From: Nonomuraea aridisoli
GTDB taxonomy: Bacteria; Actinomycetota; Actinomycetes; Streptosporangiales; Streptosporangiaceae
DNA: 35,892 nt
Direction of reading: 5' to 3'
Assembly: GCF_003236395.1 (NCBI RefSeq)
Contig: NZ_POUD01000071.1
Location: forward strand, 1 to 35,892
The translations under genes were made by a program, and so were the position numbers. The notes under the pieces were generated by a model. It made no database searches. It was not told the DNA's origin and was given only the letters and a program-made list of their open reading frames with translations. Shown piece by piece: positions 1 to 7,346 of the stretch (position 1 is the first letter of the stretch; each line of letters opens with the position of its first letter).

Positions 1-793
1 GGGCCAGGTCGATGACGATCGGGGCGTGGTCGGAGGGGGTCTTGCCCTTGCGGGCCTCGCGGTCGACGTATGCCGAGCGGACGCGGGCCGCCACGTCGGC
101 GGTGGCGTAGACCAGGTCGATGCGCATGCCCATGTTCTTGTGGAACATCCCCGCCCGGTAGTCCCAGTACGTGAACGGGTGGGGGCCCTTCATCGGGGTC
201 GGCACCACGTCCTGCAGCCCGAGCGCCCGGAGCTCCGCCAGGGCCTCGCGTTCGGCCGGCGTGACGTGGGTCGAGCCGACGAACAGCGCCGGGTCCCACA
301 CGTCGGCGTCCGTCGGGGCCACGTTGAAGTCGCCGCACACCACCAGCGGCCCGGCCGCGATCTCGGGCGCGAGCGCGTCGCGCAGCGCGGCGAACCAGGC
401 CAGCTTGTACGCGTAGTGCGGCGAGTCGACCGTGCGGCCGTTGGGCGCGTACACGGACCAGACGCGCACGCCTCCGCAGGTCGCGCCGATCGCCCGGGCC
501 TCGGGGCGGGCGGCGCCGACCCCGTCGAGCTCCGCGAAGCCGGGCTCGCCGGGGAAGCTCAGCGTCACGTCGTCAAGCCCGAGCCTGGACAGCAGGGCGA
601 CGCCGTTCCACCGCCCGTCGCCGTGGGCCGCGGCGGCGTACCCGAGCGCGCTCACCTCGGCGGCGGGAAAAGCCTCCGCGGGACACTTCGTCTCCTGCAG
701 GCACACGATGTCGGGCTTGACCTCGGCCAGCCAGTCGAGCAGACGGGGCAGCCGTGCCTTGACCGAGTTCACGTTCCAGGTAGCCAGGCGCAT
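1..793 (-). CDS. xthA: Exodeoxyribonuclease III, 3' end cut by window edge
   Basis: The reverse strand from ATG at 793 translates to an exonuclease III / AP endonuclease of the endonuclease-exonuclease-phosphatase fold. It opens MRLATWNVNSVKAR and has the metal-binding LQETK motif near residue 37, the GDFNVAPTD active-site motif and the C-terminal SDHAPI motif just before the edge. The family repairs abasic sites and degrades 3' ends in the cytoplasm. About 264 residues are visible, close to full length, so only the last few residues should be missing. The start follows the stop of the serpin remnant by only 4 bases, suggesting it is the last gene of a minus-strand run. The frame reaches position 1 with no stop. 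Confidence 0.93.
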   Translation of the reverse strand, partial: MRLATWNVNSVKARLPRLLDWLAEVKPDIVCLQETKCPAEAFPAAEVSALGYAAAAHGDGRWNGVALLSRLGLDDVTLSFPGEPGFAELDGVGAARPEARAIGATCGGVRVWSVYAPNGRTVDSPHYAYKLAWFAALRDALAPEIAAGPLVVCGDFNVAPTDADVWDPALFVGSTHVTPAEREALAELRALGLQDVVPTPMKGPHPFTYWDYRAGMFHKNMGMRIDLVYATADVAARVRSAYVDREARKGKTPSDHAPIVIDLA

Positions 794-797
794 CTCT

Positions 798-1561
798 CTA
801 GCGTGCCACCGGGGCTCCCGCTTCGGGGTCCGCGACCCAGCCCGCGGTGAGGATCATTCGGCTGCGGCGCTCGACCGTGAGGAAGCCGAACGGGCGGCCG
901 AACACGGCCCGCACTCTTCTGATCCGGTACGGCTCGCGTGGCGGCGCGCCCCCGCCGACGGCGTCGAAGGCCGTGACCGAGGCCGACTCGAACCCGGTCG
1001 CGCTGAAGACGGCGACGGCGGCCTGCGTGGCCTGGCCGACCGCCAAGGGTTCGGGGCTGATGCCCGGGAAGTGACCGCAACTCGTGTCGCTGACCGTGGC
1101 CAGGCCGAACACCTCGGGCAGGCGCAGCAGGTCGTGCGTGGAGGAGACGGTGAAGCGGGGCACGGTGACGTCGAGCCGGTCGCCGGGCTCGGTGGCGCGC
1201 ACCTGGGCGACGCTCACTCCAGGCCCCTCCTCCGGCGGGAGCGGCGGGGCGCCGTCGTCGAGGAACCGGATGGCGGCGGGTCGACCTCCTCGGCGGGCAC
1301 GTCGAGCGAGTAGCCGGCCGTCGTGCTGGCGATCCGGCCGCCCAGCGTCTTGCGCAGCTGCGACACCTTGAGCTGGACGATCGTCTTGGCGGTCTTGGGC
1401 GGATCGTCCTCCCACAGCGCCTCGATCAGCCGGTCCACCGGCACGTACGCGCCGTGGTGAGCCGCCAGCAGCCCGAGGACGCACTGCTGTTGCGCCCCCT
1501 CGATCGGAATCCGGGCGCCGTCGTCGCACACCTCGACCGGGCCGCGTACGCGGATGTCCAT
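798..1561 (-). pseudogene. Composite remnant: SARP-type DNA-binding domain joined out of frame to a serpin C-terminus
   Basis: From ATG 1561 the first ~90 codons encode an OmpR/SARP-like winged helix: start MDIRVRGPVEV, then LLAAHHGAYVPVDRLIEAL, then the recognition-helix region VQLKVSQLRKTLGG and a GYSLDV wing. This frame ends at 1214 with an Arg-rich nonsense tail. In another frame, from about 1275 to 798, lies the last ~150 residues of a serpin: a VTVPRFTVSSTHDLL strand, an FGL segment, a reactive-loop region and the closing block RPFGFLTVERRS...ILTAGWV. The N-terminal ~200 residues of a serpin are absent. A deletion that fused two genes, followed by or including a frameshift, explains this best. 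A TATAAC -10 like box at 1580-1585 (minus) lies upstream of the ATG and no Shine-Dalgarno is visible. Confidence 0.72.
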
Positions 1562-1580
1562 TGCGGACGAGCATAATGCG

Positions 1581-2549
1581 TTATACCGCTTTCATCAGCG
1601 CATTTGACACCTCCAGGAGACCGCCCACCCCCTGGTCCATGGCCGCCTTGGCGTGCCGGACGGCGTCGAGGGCGTTGCCGGCGGCGCTGGGCGAGTCCTC
1701 CACGACCATGCGGAGCTCGACCTCCAGCGGGGAGCCGCCGAAGCCCTCGCCGTCCAGCCGGATGTAGGCGAGCTTGCGGTCGTCCATGAACGGCACGTAC
1801 TGGGCTCCGACGTGGACGGCCGCGCCGGCGCCCGTCTCCTTGGTGGCCTTCTTGGCCGCCATGCGGGAGGCGTCCTCGAGGTTGACGAAGTCCATGTTGC
1901 CGCCGCCGAGCAGCTGGTGGCCGCCGGTGAGGGTGACCCCGCCGCCGGTCAGGGCGTCCACCAGGGCGCGGTGCAGCAGCGTCGCCCCGAACGAGCTCTT
2001 CAGGTCGTCGCCCACCAGCGGCAGCCCGGCCTCGGCGAAGCGGCGCCGCCACTGCGGCGAGCGCGCCAGCACAGCAGGCATGCCGTTGACGAACGCGCAG
2101 CCGGCCTCGATGGCCGCGCCCGCGTACAGCTCGGCGGCGCGCTGGGCGCCGGTGGGCAGGAAGTTGAGCACGACGTGGGTGCCCGTGTCGCGCAGGTGAG
2201 CGGCGATCTCGGCGGGCGTCGCGCCGCCGCGCGGCTCCACCAGTGCGGCCGAGCCGGGGCCCACGCCGTCGGCCAGGACGCCCTCCGCCACGGGCACGCC
2301 GAGATGCGGCACGTCGGCGAACGCGCGGGCGTTGTTCGGCGGGGCCCAGATCGCCTCCGACAGGTCGCGGCCCAGCTTGGCCGCGCCGACGTCGAAGGCC
2401 GCGGTGAACCTCACCTGGGAGACCGCGTACCCGGCGCAGACGGGGTTGCGCAGGCCGGGGGCGGTGCCGGTGCGGTAGTACTCGACGCCCTGGACGAGCG
2501 AGGACGCGCAGTTGCCCACGCCGATCACGGCGACGTTCACAGAAGTCAT
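1581..2549 (-). CDS. Inositol-3-phosphate synthase family protein (short paralogue)
   Basis: The 322-aa product opens with an NAD-binding Rossmann segment, VAVIGVGNCASSLVQGVEYY, which is the signature of actinobacterial myo-inositol-1-phosphate synthase (Ino1). Other Ino1 blocks follow: AAFDVGAAKLGRDLSEAI, FVNGMPAVLA, GDDLKSSFGATLLHR, GGNMDFVNL and DDRKLAYIRLDGEGFG. Ino1 makes inositol 3-phosphate from glucose 6-phosphate for mycothiol and phosphatidylinositol. This copy is shorter than the usual ~360 aa and the segment after FAAFD is diverged, so it may be a secondary paralogue rather than the housekeeping enzyme. It lies 33 bases downstream of the YiiX-like gene on the same strand. I do not assign ino1 because specificity cannot be read from sequence. 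Confidence 0.85.
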   Translation of the reverse strand: MTSVNVAVIGVGNCASSLVQGVEYYRTGTAPGLRNPVCAGYAVSQVRFTAAFDVGAAKLGRDLSEAIWAPPNNARAFADVPHLGVPVAEGVLADGVGPGSAALVEPRGGATPAEIAAHLRDTGTHVVLNFLPTGAQRAAELYAGAAIEAGCAFVNGMPAVLARSPQWRRRFAEAGLPLVGDDLKSSFGATLLHRALVDALTGGGVTLTGGHQLLGGGNMDFVNLEDASRMAAKKATKETGAGAAVHVGAQYVPFMDDRKLAYIRLDGEGFGGSPLEVELRMVVEDSPSAAGNALDAVRHAKAAMDQGVGGLLEVSNALMKAV

Positions 2550-2582
2550 GTCCGGATTAGACCAGCCGGACCCGGCCGGGGG

Positions 2583-3212
2583 TCAGGCGCGGGGGGTGCG
2601 TTCGACGGCGACGGTGATCTCGTTGCCGAGGCGGCGGCCGGTGAGCAGGTTGAGGTCGTCGCCGCTCCAGAAGCGGCCCGGGTCGTACCAGTTGGGGCGG
2701 CGGCCGGACGGCAGCAGGCCCATCGCCTCATAGGTGACGGCCACGACCTCGGCGCAGTAGGCGCTCTCCAGGGTCTGCTCCCGGCGGGTCCTGCGGGGGA
2801 TGCGGCCCCTGGCCCAGCGGGCGGCCAGCCGGGCGGTGGACGGGAACGGGGTGCCGTCGAGCCGGGCCACCGTGCGCAGGGCGGCGTCCTCCATCTCGGG
2901 CGTCACCTCGGGGTCGAGCTGGCGCAGCCAGGCGCGCTGGCCGTACCTGTCGGCCCAGACCGTGACCGCGTCGCGCAGGTCGTGCAGCTGGACGCCGCGG
3001 TGGTGGGTGCCGGACCACAGGTCGAGCAGCGACCTGCCGAGCTCGGCGTGCCACATCATGGGCGGCAGGTCCTCGATCACGATGGCCATGCCCACGTGGT
3101 TGACCGGACTGTTGGTCATCGTCTGGATGGCGCGGTCGGGGGCCGAGCGGCCGCGGAAGATCCACACGTCGCCGGTCCGCGTCACCTTCACGGCCTCGTC
3201 GAGAGTCAGCAC
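2583..3212 (-). CDS. YiiX/YebB-like permuted papain-fold (NlpC/P60-type) cysteine hydrolase
   Basis: The 209-aa protein begins with a 'GDVWIFRGRS' strand typical of the YiiX-like permuted papain fold. It has a likely catalytic His in SPVNHVGMAI (about residue 40) and a likely catalytic Cys in ESAYCAEVVAVTYEAMGLL (about residue 153), in the His-before-Cys order of circularly permuted members. These enzymes act on amide or ester bonds; the substrate here is unknown. No signal peptide or membrane segment is evident, so it is probably cytoplasmic. The GTG start at 3212 has no Shine-Dalgarno, but TAGGCT (3219-3224, minus) sits six bases upstream, which fits a leaderless mRNA. The inositol-phosphate-synthase paralogue follows on the same strand and may be co-transcribed. 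Confidence 0.7.
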   Translation of the reverse strand: MLTLDEAVKVTRTGDVWIFRGRSAPDRAIQTMTNSPVNHVGMAIVIEDLPPMMWHAELGRSLLDLWSGTHHRGVQLHDLRDAVTVWADRYGQRAWLRQLDPEVTPEMEDAALRTVARLDGTPFPSTARLAARWARGRIPRRTRREQTLESAYCAEVVAVTYEAMGLLPSGRRPNWYDPGRFWSGDDLNLLTGRRLGNEITVAVERTPRA

Positions 3213-3217
3213 AGGGC

Positions 3218-3224
3218 TAGCCTA
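3218..3224. promoter_or_regulatory. Shared near-symmetrical -10 element for two divergent leaderless genes
   Basis: TAGCCT (3218-3223, plus) and TAGGCT (3219-3224, read on minus) are overlapping TANNNT -10 boxes. Each is separated by exactly six bases from a start codon: ATG 3230 on plus and GTG 3212 on minus. Neither gene has a Shine-Dalgarno. This is the geometry expected for leaderless transcription in both directions from one symmetrical box. No convincing -35 element is seen on either side. Confidence 0.5.
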
Positions 3225-3229
3225 GGCAC

Positions 3230-3382
3230 ATGCGCTGGTGGAAAATGCTGGGTCTGGCCGGAATCATGGGGGTCGCGGCCACGGGGGTGGTGATCGCCCG
3301 CGCCGAACGGCGCCGCCGGGCGTACACCCCCGAGGAGATCAAGACCCGCCTGCGGGAACGCGTGGAGGGCGCGAGCTCCTAG
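3230..3382 (+). CDS. 50-aa single-pass membrane protein, conserved hypothetical
   Basis: ATG 3230 to TAG 3382 encodes 50 residues: a short MRWWK start, a hydrophobic segment (about residues 6-23, ending VVIA), then a strongly basic RAERRRR stretch and an amphipathic charged tail containing YTPEEIKTRLRER. This matches the general form of small actinobacterial proteins with one N-terminal helix and a YTP(E/D)E tail; the function is unknown. Predicted topology is N-out/C-in with the basic patch in the cytoplasm. Codon positions have the strong third-position GC of real genes in this window. The start is probably leaderless (TAGCCT at 3218-3223). Its stop overlaps the stop of the convergent solute-binding gene in a shared CTAG. 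Confidence 0.62.
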   Translation: MRWWKMLGLAGIMGVAATGVVIARAERRRRAYTPEEIKTRLRERVEGASS

Positions 3383-4956
3383 GCCGTGGGGCGAAGGGTG
3401 TGGACGAAGACGACGTCCGGGTAGGCGGGGTTGTCGGCGTAACCCTGGACGCCGCCGAAATACGCGCGGCGGGCGGTGGCGACCCAGGGCACGGCGGCGG
3501 CGGCGCGCTGGTCGAGCACCCGTTGCGTGGCCTGTTCGTAGGCCTGCTGCGCCGCCGGGCGGTCGGTCACCGTCAGCTCCGGCAACGTGTCGAGCAGCGC
3601 GTCCAGCCCCTGGTCCGCCAGGTAGGCGAGGTTGAGTTCGGGCGGGTCGGCGCTGCGGAAGACGTTGCCGAAGTAGGAGTAGCCGTCGGCGTAGTCGGGC
3701 CACCAGTACATGACGAAGACGTCCTGCCCGCCCTTCTTGCCCAGCTCCCACTGCTCGTTCCACGGCATGGCGCGGGCCCGCAGGGTGACGCCGAGCGGCC
3801 GCAGCGTCGCGCGCAGCCGCCGGACGAGCGCCTCCTGGTCGGCGTCCCCCTCGGCGTACGTCAGCAGCAGGCGCAGCGGCCGCCCGCCGGGGCCGTACCC
3901 GGCCTCGCGGAGCAGGCGGGCGGCGGCGTCCAGGTCCTGCCGGGGCGCCCTGCCGGGCACGTGGCCGAGGAGCCCCTCGGGGATGACGCCGCTGGCCGGC
4001 ACCACCGAGCCCTTGAGCTCGCGCACCAGGCCGCGGTAGTCGATCGCCCGCTGCACGGCGCGGCGCACCCGTACGTCGCGCATCGGCCCTTTCGCGGTGT
4101 TGAACAGCAACATCGCGGTCGTGAACGACGGCCGCTCCGAGGTCCGCACGCCGGGCGCGGCCGACGCCCGGCCGAACAGCTTCGTGTCGAGCCGGTCGAC
4201 GAAGGTCGCCTCGCCGCTCCGCAGCAGCTCGTACGCGCGCTCGGGGTCGCGCACGACCTTGAACGTGACCGTGGTGTAGTGCGGCCGCCGCCATCCGCCC
4301 CAGTAGTCGCCGTACGCCTTGAGGGTGAGCTCGTCCTCCTGGCCCCGCTTCCAGCCCGCCACGGTGTACGGCCCCGAGCCCGCGTCCCTGCCCTGCCGGA
4401 ACCAGGCCGCGAGGTCGGGGGCCGCCTTGGTGTCGTAGATGTAGGCGGCGTACCCGGCGGAGGCCACCAGGTCCAGCGGGACGGGGTACTTGAGCGAGAA
4501 CGTCACCGTGAGCGGGTCGTCGGCGCGGATGGAGGAGACGGCGTCCCAGATGTAGGAGGCGCCGGTCTCCGAGCGCATGGTCCGCTCGATGGACGACTTG
4601 ACCGCGGCGGCGTCCAGCGTCCTGCCGGTGTGGAACGTGACGCCGGGGCGCAGGGCGAACGTCCACGTGCGTCCGTCGGACGACGAGCGCCATGACGTGG
4701 CCAGCCGGGGCGCGGCCTTCTTGGTGACCGGGTTCCAGAGCGTGAGGGTCTCGTAGACGTTCTGGAAGGCGACGATCTCGTTGGAGTAGGAACGGCTCGG
4801 GTCCCACTCGGTGACGATGTCGGTGTTGCGGACGTACACGAAGGGGGATCCCCCTGTGGGGGCCCGCTGCGGCTCCGGGGGCGGGGAGCAGGCCGTGAGG
4901 AGGAGCAGCGCGACGGCCGCGGCGAATCGACGGCGCAACGCGTCTCCCTCTCTCAC
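3379..4956 (-). CDS. ABC transporter solute-binding lipoprotein, family 5 (orphan)
   Basis: This is a 525-aa lipoprotein with a twin-Arg/hydrophobic leader and lipobox LLTAC (Cys about residue 23), followed by a family 5 (dipeptide/oligopeptide/nickel) binding domain. Diagnostic blocks are YSNEIVAFQNVYETL, PRLATSW, DGRTWTFALRPGVTFHTG and VMYWWPDYADGYSYFGNVF. It should sit on the outer face of the membrane and deliver a peptide-like solute to an importer. No permease or ATPase gene is adjacent. It is clearly paralogous to the binding protein at 12751-14358, with the same blocks throughout, so it may share that importer as an alternative specificity subunit. It converges on the 50-aa gene with a 4-base overlap. 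Confidence 0.9.
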   Translation of the reverse strand: MREGDALRRRFAAAVALLLLTACSPPPEPQRAPTGGSPFVYVRNTDIVTEWDPSRSYSNEIVAFQNVYETLTLWNPVTKKAAPRLATSWRSSSDGRTWTFALRPGVTFHTGRTLDAAAVKSSIERTMRSETGASYIWDAVSSIRADDPLTVTFSLKYPVPLDLVASAGYAAYIYDTKAAPDLAAWFRQGRDAGSGPYTVAGWKRGQEDELTLKAYGDYWGGWRRPHYTTVTFKVVRDPERAYELLRSGEATFVDRLDTKLFGRASAAPGVRTSERPSFTTAMLLFNTAKGPMRDVRVRRAVQRAIDYRGLVRELKGSVVPASGVIPEGLLGHVPGRAPRQDLDAAARLLREAGYGPGGRPLRLLLTYAEGDADQEALVRRLRATLRPLGVTLRARAMPWNEQWELGKKGGQDVFVMYWWPDYADGYSYFGNVFRSADPPELNLAYLADQGLDALLDTLPELTVTDRPAAQQAYEQATQRVLDQRAAAAVPWVATARRAYFGGVQGYADNPAYPDVVFVHTLRPTA

Positions 4957-5110
4957 GGATGTACGCGGGAACGCTACTCGAAGATCACTCCAGCCGCTCG
5001 CAACCTGTCCAAAAGTCCCGAAAAATTGGGCATTTGGGTGATCGAATTGCTATCCTCGGGGCTTGTCCCGTCCGGGGTTGCCAGCAGGGGACCGACCGGA
5101 GTGAGGTGCC

Positions 5111-6997
5111 ATGGGTCGTAGCCGAACGATCCGCATGAAGATCATCGGGCTCCTCCTGGTGCCGCTGGCCTCCATGGTGGTGTTGTGGGGGGTCATCACC
5201 GCCGTCACCGCGACCGAGAGCTTGGAGCTGCGTCAGTACAAGACAGTCTGGACGAACCTCCGTCTTCCCGCGTACAAACTGATCAGCGAGATCCAGCGTG
5301 AACGCCTGGTGTCGGCCCAGCTCCTGCACGACGCGGCGGAAAAGCCCGCGGTCAACGCGCAGCGGCTGCGCACCGACGCGGCGGGCGACGCGTTCAGGCA
5401 GCTCTCGGGCAACTCCAAGGACAGATCGGAAGAGATCCGCACGCAAGTGGACGCGGTGTACACGCAACTCGACAGGCTCGACGCGATCCGTGGTGAGATC
5501 GACACGGGCCTGTCAGACCGCCTGCACACCGTGGAGTCCTACAACGGCATCGTGGACGCCCTGTTCGGCCTGCACCGGCGGGTCGCGCTGATCGACGACA
5601 TCCCGATCTACGAGCAGTCGCGCCTGGTCATCGACATGGGCTACGCCAAGGAGCTGCTGACGCGGGAGCAGGCCCTCGGCATCGGCCGGGCCGACGCGGC
5701 GGAGCGCAGGCTGTTCGGCCAGCTCGTCGGCAACCGGCGTTTCCTGCTCGACCAGGCGCTCGCCGACCTCGATCCCGCCCTGCGCGACCCGCAGATCGCC
5801 CTCATCACCTCCCCCGGCTACCAGCGGATGCGGATGATGGAGGACCAGATCGTGGCCGGCGGCACGCCGCGGGACTGGCTCGCCACGACCGAGTCGCTGG
5901 CCAAGGCGTTCGACGAAGCCCAGCTGCGGGCCAGCGCGACGCTGAACGAGCGGGCCGACCCGATCGCCGACCAGGTGCTGGCGCGGGCGTTCCTGCTGGC
6001 CGGCACCGCGCTGGCGCTGGTGATCGTGTCGATCGCGTTCTCGCTGCGGATGGGCACGCGGCTGTCGAAGGAGCTGGCCGCGCTCCGGCTGGCCGCGCTG
6101 GAGGTGGCCGAGGAGCGGCTGCCGGCCGTGGTGGCCAAGCTGCGCAAGGGCGAGAAGGTGGAGATCCCGGAGCTGAAGGTGGCCGGCACCACGACCGAGA
6201 TCGACGACGTCGGCCAGGCGTTCTCCACCGTCCAGCAGACCGCCGTCGAGGCCGCGGTCGGCCAGGCGCAGCTCAGCGAGGGCGTCGGCCACGTCTTCCG
6301 CAACCTGGCCCGGCGCAGCCAGACGCTGCTGCACCGCCAGCGCATCCAGCTCCAGGACATGCAGCACCGCGCCACCGACCCGGAGGCGCTGGACGACCTG
6401 TTCAAGCTCGACCACCTGACCACCCGGATGCGCCGGCACGCCGAGGGCCTGATCATCCTGTCGGGGGCGACGCCGGGGCGCGGCTGGAGCCGTCCGGTGC
6501 CGCTGCTCGACGTGGTACGCGGCGCGGCGGCCGAGGTGGAGGACTACCAGCGCGTCGTCATCGAGCCGATGCCCGGCCAGCGGCTGGCCGGTCCGGTGGT
6601 CGGCGACATGATCCATCTGATCGCCGAGCTCATCGAGAACGCGACCGTCTACTCCCCCGCGCACACCCCGGTCATCGTGCGCGGCGAGGCGGCGGCCCGC
6701 GGCTTCGCCATCGAGGTGGAGGACCGCGGGTTCGGGATGAGCGCGGAGGAGCTGGCCGACTACAACGAGCGGCTGGCCAGCCCTCCCGAGTTCGACCTGG
6801 CCGACAGCGACCGGCTGGGCCTCTTCGTCGTTTCCCGCCTGGCAGCCAGGCATGACATCCGCGTGACCCTGCGCGGTTCACCATATGGAGGGACCACCGC
6901 GATCGTGTTGATCCCGGAAGAGCACGTGGCCGAACCAGAGGCCGAGGCTCCGGAGAGCGAGCCTGTTCGCCCCATGCGGGTGGTGCGAAGTGACTGA
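5111..6997 (+). CDS. Conservon-type sensor histidine kinase (CvnA-like, NIT domain)
   Basis: The 628-aa kinase has TM1 at about residues 9-31, an extracytoplasmic all-helical nitrate/nitrite-sensor-like (NIT) region at about 40-280, TM2 at about 292-312 and a HAMP-like linker. A helical dimerisation segment with LFKLDHLTTRMRRHAE follows, and then an HATPase domain with N box LIAELIENATVYSP and G1 box VEDRGFGMS. This architecture is that of CvnA in actinobacterial conservons, where the kinase works with roadblock, DUF742 and small GTPase partners. The ATG at 5111 follows GGAGTGAGG. The stop overlaps the DUF742 start by 8 bases, so the pair is translationally coupled. The upstream 5009-5055 stretch is unusually AT-rich and probably holds the promoter; TATCCT at 5051-5056 is a weak -10 candidate. 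Confidence 0.88.
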   Translation: MGRSRTIRMKIIGLLLVPLASMVVLWGVITAVTATESLELRQYKTVWTNLRLPAYKLISEIQRERLVSAQLLHDAAEKPAVNAQRLRTDAAGDAFRQLSGNSKDRSEEIRTQVDAVYTQLDRLDAIRGEIDTGLSDRLHTVESYNGIVDALFGLHRRVALIDDIPIYEQSRLVIDMGYAKELLTREQALGIGRADAAERRLFGQLVGNRRFLLDQALADLDPALRDPQIALITSPGYQRMRMMEDQIVAGGTPRDWLATTESLAKAFDEAQLRASATLNERADPIADQVLARAFLLAGTALALVIVSIAFSLRMGTRLSKELAALRLAALEVAEERLPAVVAKLRKGEKVEIPELKVAGTTTEIDDVGQAFSTVQQTAVEAAVGQAQLSEGVGHVFRNLARRSQTLLHRQRIQLQDMQHRATDPEALDDLFKLDHLTTRMRRHAEGLIILSGATPGRGWSRPVPLLDVVRGAAAEVEDYQRVVIEPMPGQRLAGPVVGDMIHLIAELIENATVYSPAHTPVIVRGEAAARGFAIEVEDRGFGMSAEELADYNERLASPPEFDLADSDRLGLFVVSRLAARHDIRVTLRGSPYGGTTAIVLIPEEHVAEPEAEAPESEPVRPMRVVRSD

Positions 6998-7346
6998 GGA
7001 ACGCTGGCTGGACGAGGACGCCGGTCCGATCGTCCCCGCCTACCTGCTGACCAGGGGCCGTACGGTGCCCGCGAGCGAGGCCATCGACCTCATCGCGGTG
7101 ATCATCACGTCCGGCGGCCTGGCGCCGCCGCGCGGGCTGGACCCGGAGCATCTGATCATCCTGCAGAAGTGCACCCAGCCGACCCGGCTGGTGGACGTCG
7201 CGGCGGAGCTGAACCTGCCCATCGGCGTGGTGCGGGTGCTGGTCGGCGACCTGCACGCCCAGCAACTCGTCCAGGTCGAGCTGCCGCCGCCCGCTCCCGA
7301 CGCCAAGGTGCTGCTGGAGGTGATCAGCGGGCTGAAGGCGCTGTGA
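6990..7346 (+). CDS. DUF742 protein (CvnC-like conservon component)
   Basis: The 118-aa product shows the DUF742 pattern: N-terminal VPAYLLTRGRT, then PEHLIILQKCTQPTRLVDVAAELNLPIGVVRVLVGDL, a winged-helix-like core, ending in VLLEVISGLKAL. In conservons this protein is the third component (CvnC) and forms a membrane-associated complex with the kinase, roadblock protein and GTPase. Here it follows the kinase directly, with GTG 6990 inside the kinase's last codons, and no roadblock (CvnB) or GTPase (CvnD) gene lies downstream. Instead its last 23 bases overlap the convergent MFS gene. Confidence 0.88.
   Translation: MTEERWLDEDAGPIVPAYLLTRGRTVPASEAIDLIAVIITSGGLAPPRGLDPEHLIILQKCTQPTRLVDVAAELNLPIGVVRVLVGDLHAQQLVQVELPPPAPDAKVLLEVISGLKAL

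Noticed and set aside
3379..4956. Complete second ABC importer at the orphan binding protein
   Set aside because: Neither flank encodes permeases or ATPases; neighbours are a 50-aa membrane protein and a sensor kinase.
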